A stretch of 52,552 nucleotides of DNA, taken from an uncultured Bacillota bacterium. GTDB lineage: Bacteria; Bacillota; Dehalobacteriia; UBA4068. A program made the translations under genes and the position numbers. Numbering within the stretch: position 1 is the stretch's first letter; the number at the start of each line of letters is the position of its first letter. The notes below the pieces were generated by a model. The model was not told the origin of the DNA. It saw only the letters and a list, made by a program, of their open reading frames with translations, and did no database searches. The stretch is taken from contig CAKQQU010000003.1 in NCBI GenBank assembly GCA_934271085.1, positions 1 to 52,552 on the forward strand, written 5' to 3'. Shown piece by piece: positions 7,769 to 14,976 of this stretch.

Positions 7769-8365
7769 TCAGGAAAAGTTTTCCCATGAGGAGAATTTTT
7801 GGCTTGCCCGCCATTCTTGGGGGTCCAAAGTGATCAGCCAGCCGCAGCCATTATCTGCAAACCAGAAAAACGGCGGCTTATCCTCCTTGGTAAAGCGGTT
7901 CATTATGGACATAAGGCTGCCCCCATGAGCAACTATATATAATTCTTTTTCACCGGTATTTATAGCATTGTCGATGATGCTGCAGAAAGCTGCGCAAGTG
8001 CGTTGGGAAAAACTTTCCATGTCTTCTCCGTTGGGGCATTTGTCCAGGCAGTTGCCTTCTACCCACTGGCGATAGGCCGCGTCATCAGCCATTTCATCAG
8101 GGGATCTGTTATCAAAATCACCAAAATCCATTTCCCGCAGCTGCTCGCAGCATATCTGTTTGGCATTGGGGAAAATCAGCTCGGCAGTCTGCCGCGTTCT
8201 CAGCAGGGGACTGGTATAAACGGTTTTTACTTCGGAAAAGTGCCTGCTTTGCATCAATTTTTTGATACCTGCTTCGCAAAGGGGCTCATCGCTGCTGCCT
8301 ATATAGCGGTGCAGAGTGTTGCCAAAAGTCTGCCCGTGGCGCATCAATAAAACGCGGATAGTCAT
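7769..8365 (-). CDS. cobC: Histidine phosphatase, probable alpha-ribazole phosphatase CobC
   Basis: A 198-residue phosphoglycerate-mutase-fold phosphatase. The catalytic RHG motif is at residues 9-11 (LLMRHGQT), a second basic motif is SPLLRTRQTAELI, then the acid pair in REMDFGDFD, and the second histidine in VAHGGSL. In the lower-ligand pathway CobC removes the 5'-phosphate of alpha-ribazole phosphate or of cobalamin phosphate. The ATG at 8365 overlaps the preceding stop codon as ATGA, implying translational coupling. A longer frame reaches 8437 but would only add residues inside the upstream gene. It is last in the corrinoid operon, with the terminator 20 bp downstream. Function is inferred from family plus context. 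Confidence 0.85.
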   Translation of the reverse strand: MTIRVLLMRHGQTFGNTLHRYIGSSDEPLCEAGIKKLMQSRHFSEVKTVYTSPLLRTRQTAELIFPNAKQICCEQLREMDFGDFDNRSPDEMADDAAYRQWVEGNCLDKCPNGEDMESFSQRTCAAFCSIIDNAINTGEKELYIVAHGGSLMSIMNRFTKEDKPPFFWFADNGCGWLITLDPQEWRASQKFSSWENFS

Positions 8366-8706
8366 GGTTTTATAACCTGCGGTATGCCGCAGACCAGCCG
8401 TACTACCTGGCTGGCCTCCCTGGCCAGGGCTATGCATAGCCTGCCGGTTGCTTCCCGGAATTCTCTTTGCTCCCGCTGCAGCGGTATAACGCCGCTGCCC
8501 ACTTCATCGCATACCACTACTTCCTTTTTAAGCAGATCCTCCAAAAGTTCCATGGCTTTTGCCGGGTTTTGGGCCACAATTTCCTGCAGCCCGTATAGAA
8601 CCGGCGTTTCTGCTTCTATATTATGGGCTATCTGCTCCGGAGCATACCCCAGGCTTGTCACATAGGCAGTCTTGCCCGAACCTTTGCCGCCGATGACCAG
8701 TATCAT
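8362..8706 (-). CDS. Short CobU-like nucleotide-binding protein
   Basis: A 114-residue protein with the CobU ends but not its middle. The P-loop GGKGSGKT starts at residue 6, VVCDEVGSGVIPL matches the CobU Walker B/EVG motif, and FREATGRLCIALA and VRLVCGIP match the C-terminal motifs. CobU proteins are usually about 175-185 residues. What is missing is the segment holding the histidine that accepts GMP, present in the full-length CobU at 9470-9997 as KHRAMRRDKGF. It may retain kinase-like nucleotide binding without guanylyltransferase activity, or assist CobU. It overlaps cobS and cobC by 4 nt on each side, so it is firmly within the operon. Confidence 0.75.
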   Translation of the reverse strand: MILVIGGKGSGKTAYVTSLGYAPEQIAHNIEAETPVLYGLQEIVAQNPAKAMELLEDLLKKEVVVCDEVGSGVIPLQREQREFREATGRLCIALAREASQVVRLVCGIPQVIKP

Positions 8707-9473
8707 ATCATCACCGCCTTTTCACATATCATCAGGGATGTAAGCATTGCTAATTCACTTATCTGTAGGCAGTAACCTGCAATATCTCCGCTGATACCGC
8801 CGAATTGTTTTTTGCTCATGAACCCGGTGTATATTGCGGTAAGCAGCAGAGCAGCCAGGATAAAGGCTGCTTTTAACAGTGATACTATAAACGCGGCAGC
8901 TCCTGCTGCCAGCAGAAAAACCAGGAGGATGGCGATGGCTGCTTTGGGGGAGGCTGCTTCCTTAAAGGCAGTTAACAGCCCCTGATGCCCATTGGACGGC
9001 AGTATAAGTGAAAGCAAGGCGGCAATACTGCGGCTCAATACCGGAATAAGGGCTATTATAATAATATCAGTCTTTAAGTCGAGCTCTGCATATGCAACAA
9101 GCTCCCAGATAAGGAAGGCGGCAATTGCCATTACCGCAAAAGCCCCGCAGCGGGGGTCCTTCAGTATTTGCTGTTTTTTAGCGGCGTCGCCATGGCTGGC
9201 CAAAGCATCAACAGTATCTGCCAGCCCGTCCAGGTGTATGCCTCCGGTAATAAGCAGCGGCAATAATACCAGGCCGGCTGCTGTCAGCAGGGGAGAGCAG
9301 TTGAATAAGGAGCTGAGTTCAATCCATCCCCACTGTATTGCCCCCACCACTACGCCGACCACCGGCAGAGCTGCCAGCAGATAGCGCATATTAGCCTTTT
9401 GCCAGTTAAGATGGGGCATGGGTATGCGGCTGAACATGGCAAAGCTCATGGCCAGCGAACGAAAAAGGGTCAT
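8703..9473 (-). CDS. cobS: Adenosylcobinamide-GDP ribazoletransferase (cobalamin synthase)
   Basis: A 256-residue membrane enzyme that joins adenosylcobinamide-GDP to alpha-ribazole (or its phosphate), the last assembly step of cobalamin. N-terminal FSRIPMP matches the CobS start. The metal-binding aspartates lie in GGIHLDGLADTVDALASHGD (residues about 77-96), followed by KDPRCGAFAVMA. Six or so hydrophobic segments span the rest, with FGGISGDIAGYCLQISEL near the C-terminus. The length is typical. It overlaps cobU and the short cobU-like gene by 4 nt (ATGA junctions). Confidence 0.96.
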   Translation of the reverse strand: MTLFRSLAMSFAMFSRIPMPHLNWQKANMRYLLAALPVVGVVVGAIQWGWIELSSLFNCSPLLTAAGLVLLPLLITGGIHLDGLADTVDALASHGDAAKKQQILKDPRCGAFAVMAIAAFLIWELVAYAELDLKTDIIIIALIPVLSRSIAALLSLILPSNGHQGLLTAFKEAASPKAAIAILLVFLLAAGAAAFIVSLLKAAFILAALLLTAIYTGFMSKKQFGGISGDIAGYCLQISELAMLTSLMICEKAVMI

Positions 9474-9997
9474 ATTCGGTCTCCTTTAATTATCAGGGGT
9501 ATGCCGCAAACCAGCTCGGCCACTATATCAAAATCCGCGGCGACCTTTCTGTTGATCTTGCCCAAAGTGGTTACATATCTGCAGGTTTCCGGGGAATAGT
9601 TTTCGTTTCCGCCGCTGCCTACATCATTGGTGATAACTATTAATGTGGCGCATTGCCCTGCCAGATTTTCCAGCCCATCCATGACAGCCTGGACAGCCCG
9701 GTCTTTTGCCCCGTTTTCGCTGAACATTTCGTTGGCAGTAAGATTACACAGGCATTCCAGCAGTACCACGCCGCCGGGTTCCGGCAAAGTCAGATGAGCC
9801 AGATCTGTGTAGCGCTCGATAGTTGTAAATCCTTTGTCCCGGCGCATGGCCCGATGCTTTTTGACACGGGCAGCTCCTTCTTCGCCATATGGCTCCATTG
9901 CCGCAATATAGTAGCGGGGGTAGGGGAGGCTACTGGCAAGAGCTTCGCCATAGGTACTTTTGCCGCAGGCAGAGCCTCCGGTAAGCAGTATCTTCAT
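9470..9997 (-). CDS. cobU: Adenosylcobinamide kinase / adenosylcobinamide-phosphate guanylyltransferase
   Basis: A 175-residue bifunctional enzyme that phosphorylates adenosylcobinamide and then transfers GMP to it. The P-loop is GGSACGKS (residues 7-14). KKHRAMRRDKGFTTIE carries the GMP-accepting histidine near residue 48. VLLECLCNL and VITNDVGSGG form the Walker B and EVG-type motifs, and RKVAADFDIVAELVCGIPL closes the fold. Thr/Asp variants replace some canonical residues, but all catalytic blocks are present, unlike the short paralogue two genes downstream. It starts 12 nt after cobT. Confidence 0.93.
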   Translation of the reverse strand: MKILLTGGSACGKSTYGEALASSLPYPRYYIAAMEPYGEEGAARVKKHRAMRRDKGFTTIERYTDLAHLTLPEPGGVVLLECLCNLTANEMFSENGAKDRAVQAVMDGLENLAGQCATLIVITNDVGSGGNENYSPETCRYVTTLGKINRKVAADFDIVAELVCGIPLIIKGDRI

Positions 9998-10009
9998 AAT
10001 ATACCTCCG

Positions 10010-11047
10010 CTACATGCCGATATCCCCGTAAGTAAAAAGATTTCTGTATACTGCTAAAGCCATATCCAGCAATGGCAGTAAAGCTACCGCGCCCGTTCCT
10101 TCGCCCAGCCGCATTTCCCCGTGTATGACCGGTTTTAATCCTAGCGCCTGTGATACCAAAGCAGCTGCAGGTTCGGCCGAGGCGTGGCTGGCTATCATAT
10201 ATTCCCCGGCCGCCGGGCACAGCCTTTGGGCAGTCAGAGCAGCTACGGAGCTGATAAAACCATCCACAATGACAGGTATTCCGTAAAGGGCCCCGCCCAG
10301 AAATACCCCGCACATAGCCCCAATATCAAAACCGCCGACTTTATGGAGAACATCCAGCGCGTCAACAGGATCCGGCTGGTTGACCCTGATAGCGGTTTTT
10401 ATGGCCTGGATTTTATTGCGCAGCCCCTCATCACTTAAGCCGACGCCCCGTCCGGTCATATCTGCCGGATCCTTGCCCAGCAATACAGAAGCTATGGCGC
10501 TGGAAGTAGTGGTATTGCCAATGCCCATTTCGCCGGTAGCCAGTATCTGATATCCCTTGTCGCGGCAATCCCTGACCAGCTCTATGCCGGTATTAATTGC
10601 TTTCAGCGCCTGCTCGCGGCTCATGGCCGGTCCTTTGGTCATGTCCTGGGTGCCGTCGGCTATACGTCTGTCCAGCAGCCCCGGTTCATTTACCCGGCTG
10701 AACATACCCATATCCACAGTTATGATATCGGTATTGCTCTGTTTGGCCATTATGCAGACTGCCGAACGGTGTTGGGCAATGAAGCCGGTCATTACTGCCG
10801 TTATTTCCGGAGGGGTCATCGCTACTCCCTGTGCCAATACGCCGTTATCGGCGCACAGTACTATTACTGCTCTTTTATCTATGGCAGGATAGGCTTTGCC
10901 GCTGATACCCGCCAGCCTGATTATTATATCTTCCAGAATCCCCAGACTGCCTACGGGCTTGGCTGTATAATCCCAGCGTTCCTTTGCCTCTTTCATAGAC
11001 TGTTGGTCAAGGGGCCTTATTTCTTTGTTTAATTGCTGAAAATCCAT
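10010..11047 (-). CDS. cobT: Nicotinate-nucleotide:dimethylbenzimidazole phosphoribosyltransferase
   Basis: A 345-residue cytosolic enzyme making alpha-ribazole-5'-phosphate from a benzimidazole base and nicotinate mononucleotide. Typical blocks are LTKPxGSLG-like TAKPVGSLGILE near residue 30, CADNGVLAQGVAMTPPEITAVM, GEMGIGNTTTSSA with the phosphate-binding residues, VGLSDEGL, GGFDIGAMCGVFLGGA, and the C-terminal GEMRLGEGTGAVALLPLLDMA containing the catalytic glutamate. The ATG at 11047 is chosen because AGGAGGG lies 6 nt before it; a longer frame to 11104 would run into btuD. It directly follows btuD. Confidence 0.97.
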   Translation of the reverse strand: MDFQQLNKEIRPLDQQSMKEAKERWDYTAKPVGSLGILEDIIIRLAGISGKAYPAIDKRAVIVLCADNGVLAQGVAMTPPEITAVMTGFIAQHRSAVCIMAKQSNTDIITVDMGMFSRVNEPGLLDRRIADGTQDMTKGPAMSREQALKAINTGIELVRDCRDKGYQILATGEMGIGNTTTSSAIASVLLGKDPADMTGRGVGLSDEGLRNKIQAIKTAIRVNQPDPVDALDVLHKVGGFDIGAMCGVFLGGALYGIPVIVDGFISSVAALTAQRLCPAAGEYMIASHASAEPAAALVSQALGLKPVIHGEMRLGEGTGAVALLPLLDMALAVYRNLFTYGDIGM

Positions 11048-11048
11048 T

Positions 11049-11803
11049 TTAACCCTCCTTATCGTGCCAGTTTTTGTTAAGCTCATTGAACCATTTATAT
11101 ACATCCATATTGTAGGCTTTCTCCAGGTTTTTTCTGCTCATTACCTGGTTTATGTTTCCCTGAGCTATAGTGTCGCCGTTTTGCAGCAGCAGACCATGGG
11201 TGCCATATGCTTTGGCCAGACTGAGATCATGCACTACGGAAACAACGGCTACATTTTTCTGTTTCAGCCAATTCCCTATCAGGCGGAATATTTCTTTTTG
11301 ATATATAAGATCCAGATGATTGGTGGGCTCGTCCAGGAGAAGCAGCCGGGGAGACTGGGCGAAAAGCTGCGCCACAAAAGTACGCTGAAGCTCTCCTCCG
11401 GAAAGGCTGGTTATTTCCTGGTTCCGCTGGTGGTTCAATCCGGTAAGCTCCAGCGCCTGCTCTATTTTTTCCTCATCTTCCCGGGTGGTACTGCCAAAAG
11501 GGCCGGACCCCCCAGCCTTACCACCTCCTCCACAGTAAAGGAATAGCCGGGAAAATGGTTCTGCGAGAGCACGCCGATCTCTTTTGCCAGCTCTAATGGT
11601 TTTATCCGGGCAACATCCCTGCCGTTTAGCATAACTTTTCCCTGATAGGGAGCAAGCTGGGAAATGGCGTTGATGATGGTGGTTTTGCCTGCGCCGTTTG
11701 GCCCCAGAATCATCAGCCATTGGTTTTCCTCAACGCTGAAGCTTACTTTATTGACAATGGTCAGCCCGCTGTAGCTGACTGTCATATTTTCGATTGTCAG
11801 CAT
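11049..11803 (-). pseudogene. btuD: Corrinoid ABC transporter ATPase (BtuD/FecE-like) with a frameshift
   Basis: The first frame (from 11803) gives Walker A GPNGAGKTT and the Q-loop LSQNHFPGYSFTVEEVVRLG. It then goes off-frame at a run of six Cs (11508-11513 on the plus strand). The second frame continues seamlessly with the ABC signature LSGGELQR, Walker B LLLLDEPTNHLD and the H-loop VVHDL, ending at 11049. One extra base in that homopolymer would restore a normal 251-residue ATPase. Either the gene is inactive, the run is a switchable or slippage site, or the assembly has a homopolymer error. It couples ATP hydrolysis to the permease encoded just upstream. Confidence 0.85.
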
Positions 11804-11804
11804 A

Positions 11805-12839
11805 TTATCTGGCCTTTCTGTTGCGGTAGAAAATATATACGAAAACAATGGAGCCGATGAATGATGTTACCACTCCTATAGGCAGTTCCAGTGGATTAAG
11901 AATGGTACGGCTGACAAGATCTGCCAGCATCAGAAATACCGCGCCCCCAAAAATGCTGGCCGGCAGCAGTTTTTTGTGATTGGGCCCGACTATCAGCCTC
12001 ATGATATGGGGCATGACCAATCCAACGAAACCGATCGTTCCCGATACGGATACGCATACGCCTATCAGTGCGGAAACAGCTATCAGTATCTTCAGCTTTA
12101 CGTTTTTGACATCCACCCCTATATGGCGGGCGTTTTCTTCTCCTATGGCAAAAGCGTTCAGCTCCCTGCTGTAGCGCAATATTATTATTGATCCCAGTAT
12201 CAGGGCAGCCAGGAGGATAATTACATTGCGATAGCTGTTGCCGGAGAGGGAGCCCATAGTCCAGAACAGAATATTTTTGGCCTTGCTGCCGGCAAAGGTT
12301 ACCACCAGACTGGTGATACTGTTGGCAAACATGGAAAAGATGACGCCAATAAGGATGATGGTATTGGTGGAAAGGGAAAAATCAAGCTTATATGCCAGTC
12401 CCAGTATCAGGGCCATGGAAAGAAAGGCAAAGGCTATGGCCATGACCATGGTTCCGGCAAGGGCTATACCGGGTATGCTTATGCCAAAGGCAATGGCTAT
12501 AACTGCACCCATAGAGGCGCCGGAACTGACGCCCAGGGTGGTGCCGTCTGCCAGCGGGTTGCGCAGCAAGCCCTGCATAGCTGCACCGCAAAGAGAGAGC
12601 GCTGCTCCTACCAGAGCAGCCATTATCACCCTGGGCAGCCGTACATATATTATTATTGCCGCTGACGTATCTTCCGGCAGCGGCAATCCTCCCAGAGCAT
12701 TGTGGACAGCGTAAAAAATATCGGAAACAGGCAAACTAACGCTGCCCAGGACAACGCAGGCTATTCCTGTAAAAAATGTTATCAGACCAAACAGCAGATA
12801 CTGTCTGACGGAAAAGCCTTCTTTGTAGTGTCTGTTCAT
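11805..12839 (-). CDS. btuC: Corrinoid/iron-siderophore ABC transporter permease (FecCD family)
   Basis: A 344-residue inner-membrane permease with about ten transmembrane segments. Diagnostic blocks are VRLPRVIMAALVGAALSLCGAAMQGLLRNPLADGTTLGVSSGA (residues about 67-110), the coupling-helix region GEENARHIGV, and GTIGFVGLVMPHIMRL near residues 268-283. The FecCD family carries iron-siderophore, haem and vitamin B12 uptake. Location between a periplasmic-type binding protein and btuD-cobT points to corrinoid here. Its stop codon lies 1 nt before the btuD start. Confidence 0.9.
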   Translation of the reverse strand: MNRHYKEGFSVRQYLLFGLITFFTGIACVVLGSVSLPVSDIFYAVHNALGGLPLPEDTSAAIIIYVRLPRVIMAALVGAALSLCGAAMQGLLRNPLADGTTLGVSSGASMGAVIAIAFGISIPGIALAGTMVMAIAFAFLSMALILGLAYKLDFSLSTNTIILIGVIFSMFANSITSLVVTFAGSKAKNILFWTMGSLSGNSYRNVIILLAALILGSIIILRYSRELNAFAIGEENARHIGVDVKNVKLKILIAVSALIGVCVSVSGTIGFVGLVMPHIMRLIVGPNHKKLLPASIFGGAVFLMLADLVSRTILNPLELPIGVVTSFIGSIVFVYIFYRNRKAR

Positions 12840-12855
12840 CTGCCACCTGCTTTGG

Positions 12856-13794
12856 CTAATTATCTTCTCCGTAAATAAAATCGCACAGCTTTACTGCGCC
12901 TTCTGCCAGTCTGGGCCCTGGACGGGTAAGTTCATCGTCCGGCAGGTTTATGATCATGCTGTTCTTTACCGCAGCCAGTTCCTGCCATCCCGGACGGCTC
13001 ATGATCTCATCTATGGGGTCCTCTGAGCCTGGAAAAGACATGGCCAGGGAAACTATTATATCTGGATCGCGCTGGATGACTTGTTCTTCAGATATCTGCA
13101 CCCAGCCTTCAACATCCGCAAATATGTTTTCCAAACCCAGCATGGACGCTATCTCATCCATGAAGGTACCTGCCCCTGCGGCCCATAAACCGTATTCCAG
13201 GGGAGAGACTTCAAAATAAACGGTCTGCTTTTTGCCGGCATCGGCAGCCTTGGCGCTGACCGTGGAAAAAGTATCTTGCATATTCTGAACAAGCTGTTTT
13301 GCCTCTTCGTTTTTGCCGGTCAGCTTACCCAGCATTTCAATGGAAAGATATGTATCATCGATATTGTCTGCATTGCTGCATACCACGGTTATGCCGGCTG
13401 CTTCCAGCGCCTGCACCTGTTCCTGGGTTTGATCCATGGTATTCATAATGACCACGTCGGGAGAAAGATTTATCAGTTGTTCTATATTGGTTTCCGAGCC
13501 GGATTTTACAGACTCCTTTGCCAATGCTTCCGAAGGCCAGTCGCAGTATTCGCCCCGGCCAACAACCGTATCCCCGGCTCCCAGGGCAAAAATTATCTCG
13601 CAGTCGGCTGCGGTAAGTACCACAATGCGTTGAGCCGGAGCGTCAAGGATGACCTCACGCCCGGTCATATCAGTAAAGCTGAGGGCGGAAGACTGACCGT
13701 CTGAAACAGGCGGTTCATTTTGCCCGCAGCCGCTGATAAAAAGCAGCGTAATGCAAATCAGTACCAAAACAATAATTGAGCGCTTTTTTCTCAT
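12856..13794 (-). CDS. btuF: Corrinoid-type ABC transporter substrate-binding lipoprotein
   Basis: A 312-residue lipoprotein. The signal peptide ends in the lipobox ISGC with lipidated Cys23, followed by an acidic/Ser-rich linker and a helical-backbone (TroA/BtuF-type) binding domain. Family motifs are DMTGREVILDAPAQRIVVL, NLSPDVVIM and RPGWQELAAVKN. The operon partners (FecCD permease, ATPase, cobT-cobU-cobS) indicate cobinamide or cobalamin capture outside the membrane; iron-siderophore binding is the main alternative on sequence alone. First gene of the operon. AAAGGA lies before the ATG, just behind the leader terminator at 13812-13850. Confidence 0.9.
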   Translation of the reverse strand: MRKKRSIIVLVLICITLLFISGCGQNEPPVSDGQSSALSFTDMTGREVILDAPAQRIVVLTAADCEIIFALGAGDTVVGRGEYCDWPSEALAKESVKSGSETNIEQLINLSPDVVIMNTMDQTQEQVQALEAAGITVVCSNADNIDDTYLSIEMLGKLTGKNEEAKQLVQNMQDTFSTVSAKAADAGKKQTVYFEVSPLEYGLWAAGAGTFMDEIASMLGLENIFADVEGWVQISEEQVIQRDPDIIVSLAMSFPGSEDPIDEIMSRPGWQELAAVKNSMIINLPDDELTRPGPRLAEGAVKLCDFIYGEDN

Positions 13795-13811
13795 GGCGTT
13801 TCCTTTCTGTT

Positions 13812-13850
13812 AAAAAACAGGCTGCTTCTCCTAAACAGAGAAGCAGCCTG
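13812..13850 (-). terminator. Intrinsic terminator in the btuF leader (attenuator)
   Basis: On the minus strand, CAGGCTGCTTCTC (13850-13838) and GAGAAGCAGCCTG form a perfect 13-bp stem with a 7-nt loop, followed by TTTTTT, only 18 bp before the btuF ATG. Because the operon promoter lies upstream of it, it must act as a conditional terminator. The segment AAGCAG in an upstream hairpin could pair with CTGCTT of its left arm as a rival structure. Confidence 0.85.
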
Positions 13851-14003
13851 GCTGAGGTAGAAAGTTAAACTGATTCCACTTTAACCCCGCCGGGATCAAT
13901 ACGGTTCCGACGGATATTATCCACGATGCTTGCCTGCTTTCAGGCAATATTGAAAACATGATTATTGCTTAATACTTGCTTATTATATTAATAATTATAT
14001 TTC
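13851..14003 (-). promoter_or_regulatory. Structured leader RNA of the corrinoid operon, class unknown
   Basis: About 150 nt lie between the transcription start (near 14003) and the terminator. Visible stems on the minus strand are GCCTG/CAGGC with loop AAAG; CCGTCGG with CCGGCGG (one G-U pair) closing a 13-nt loop; and GTTAAA/TTTAAC. The conserved cobalamin-riboswitch core (the GGGAA, GGTG-A-TCC and GCCACTG boxes) is absent as far as I can read. The architecture of promoter, folded leader, terminator and transporter gene is that of a riboswitch or attenuator, so a ligand or peptide sensor is inferred. Confidence 0.55.
13865..13924 (-). CDS. Possible 19-codon leader peptide in the corrinoid-operon leader
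   Basis: A GTG-initiated frame encodes the peptide VDNIRRNRIDPGGVKVESV. It ends with a TAA overlapping the GTTAAA/TTTAAC stem, 15 nt before the terminator arm. Only a weak AGGCAAG lies upstream. A competing 43-codon ATG frame also crosses the leader and ends in the terminator loop, so neither is secure. If translated, ribosome position could control the terminator. Confidence 0.22.
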   Translation of the reverse strand: MDNIRRNRIDPGGVKVESV

Positions 14004-14009
14004 ATATTA

Positions 14010-14038
14010 ATTATAAACCGGCAAAAACAGGCTGTCAA
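14010..14038 (-). promoter_or_regulatory. Perfect-consensus sigma-A promoter of the corrinoid operon
   Basis: On the minus strand TTGACA (14038-14033), exactly 17 bp, then TATAAT (14015-14010). Both boxes match consensus at every position, so transcription initiation should be constitutive and strong. That makes the downstream terminator the likely control point. Confidence 0.88.
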
Positions 14039-14134
14039 TATTAGCCAGTTTTGCCGGCAGATATCAGGTATGGGGGGGAATTTCAGGTAACGCAGCATAA
14101 TATATTTGGCATGATGCTCAACTGAGGTGAGGGG

Positions 14135-14290
14135 GTGAAGGAGGATTTATATATTTTTCCTCGAAAATATAGTAAATGGCAGAAGGGTGCTCGGACAGTA
14201 ATGCAAGGCCTTTACCGGCCGATTATTCGGATGGATGTTCATAAGCTGCCTGGACAACAGTTTATGAATGAGCATCCCCTTCTGCCTTAA
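14135..14290 (+). CDS. Possible 51-residue protein overlapping a folded RNA
   Basis: A GTG-started frame (GAGGTGAGG just upstream) of 51 codons reads through the whole hairpin element and stops at 14288-14290. The basic N-terminal half includes YIFPRKYSKWQKGA. I recognise no family. Because 14178-14286 folds into a long stem, the open frame may be incidental. Confidence 0.25.
   Translation: MKEDLYIFPRKYSKWQKGARTVMQGLYRPIIRMDVHKLPGQQFMNEHPLLP
14178..14286 (+). ncRNA. Candidate structured RNA upstream of the DUF4911 gene
   Basis: GGCAGAAGGG (14178-14187) pairs perfectly with CCCTTCTGCC (14277-14286). The stem continues with TGCTC/GAGCA (14270-14274) after a two-nucleotide bulge. Inside is an 11-bp hairpin, TTCATAAGCTG with CAGTTTATGAA, and a small GGCC/GGCC hairpin. 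The closed, branched fold of 109 nt with no T-run does not look like a terminator. It matches none of the RNA classes I can recall, so it could be a cis-regulator of the gene at 14322 or a separate small RNA. Confidence 0.45.
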
Positions 14291-14321
14291 TTGCCAAACA
14301 GACCTGATGTAAGGAGACAAT

Positions 14322-14549
14322 ATGACGGATACGCAGAAAGATAATGGAGAAATGATCTATGTTCAGGTAGAACCGGCAGATATAGATCTTTTTAATAAAC
14401 TTTTGGAAGGATATGACAATATGGCCCTGGTATCCACTTTGGATGCACATTTGGGAAAGCTGGCTTTGAGGGTAGCCCGCTGCGCCAAAAAGGATATTAT
14501 GGCCATACTGCATTGTTTGCCCATAACGGTTGCCATAGAGCAGGCTTAG
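14322..14549 (+). CDS. DUF4911 domain-containing protein
   Basis: A 75-residue soluble protein whose core (MIYVQVEPADIDLFNKLLEGYDNMALVST and LDAHLGKLALRVA) matches the small DUF4911 family found in anaerobic Bacillota. The predicted fold is alpha/beta with no membrane segment or metal cluster. Function is unknown. AAGGAG lies 6 nt before the ATG. It is preceded by the structured element at 14178-14286 and faces the convergent small membrane protein gene, 4 nt apart at the stops. Confidence 0.75.
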   Translation: MTDTQKDNGEMIYVQVEPADIDLFNKLLEGYDNMALVSTLDAHLGKLALRVARCAKKDIMAILHCLPITVAIEQA

Positions 14550-14553
14550 TGTT

Positions 14554-14802
14554 TTACTGATTTTCCAGGCTTTCCAGTTCCCGCAGAATCCGTTCGCATT
14601 CACGGCCGTTATTGACGTATATATAGTACTCGCGTAATTCTTCAGCCAGTTGCTCCTGCAGCTGGTCTTTTTTTGCGGCTTTTTCTTCATCGCTCAGATC
14701 TGCGGCAGAAACGCTGCCGCTGCTGCAAAGATAGATACATAAAATGACTGCCAACAGCAATATGCATAATACCGGCAAAAGATTTTTCAGTCGTACTATC
14801 AT
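14554..14802 (-). CDS. Small single-pass membrane protein, unknown
   Basis: About 82 residues. One N-terminal transmembrane or signal segment (LLPVLCILLLAVILCIYLC) is followed by an acidic, probably helical domain rich in Glu and Lys (SDEEKAAKKDQLQEQLAEELREYY). The start at 14802 is chosen because GGAGG lies 6 nt upstream; an ATG 15 nt earlier is less well placed. The helical tail suggests a coiled coil outside or on the membrane face. No family recognised. Confidence 0.6.
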   Translation of the reverse strand: MIVRLKNLLPVLCILLLAVILCIYLCSSGSVSAADLSDEEKAAKKDQLQEQLAEELREYYIYVNNGRECERILRELESLENQ

Positions 14803-14976
14803 GTGACGCCTCCGCATAAATGTTTTATGGCATTATTCCTTTTTTGACCCGGCTTGACCTGCTGAAAAACCGCCGCAAGTTCCGGCAAATTCCCCTTGCG
14901 TTCATGATACTAATGTGATATCATTTTTATATCAAACAAAGCTATGAAAGCTGTTTTGAAACAGGGAGGTCTTATT

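Noticed and set aside
13851..14003. Standard cobalamin riboswitch upstream of btuF
   Set aside because: I could not find the conserved GGGAA, GGTG-A-TCC or GCCACTG boxes; only the context suggests it. Kept as an unclassified leader.
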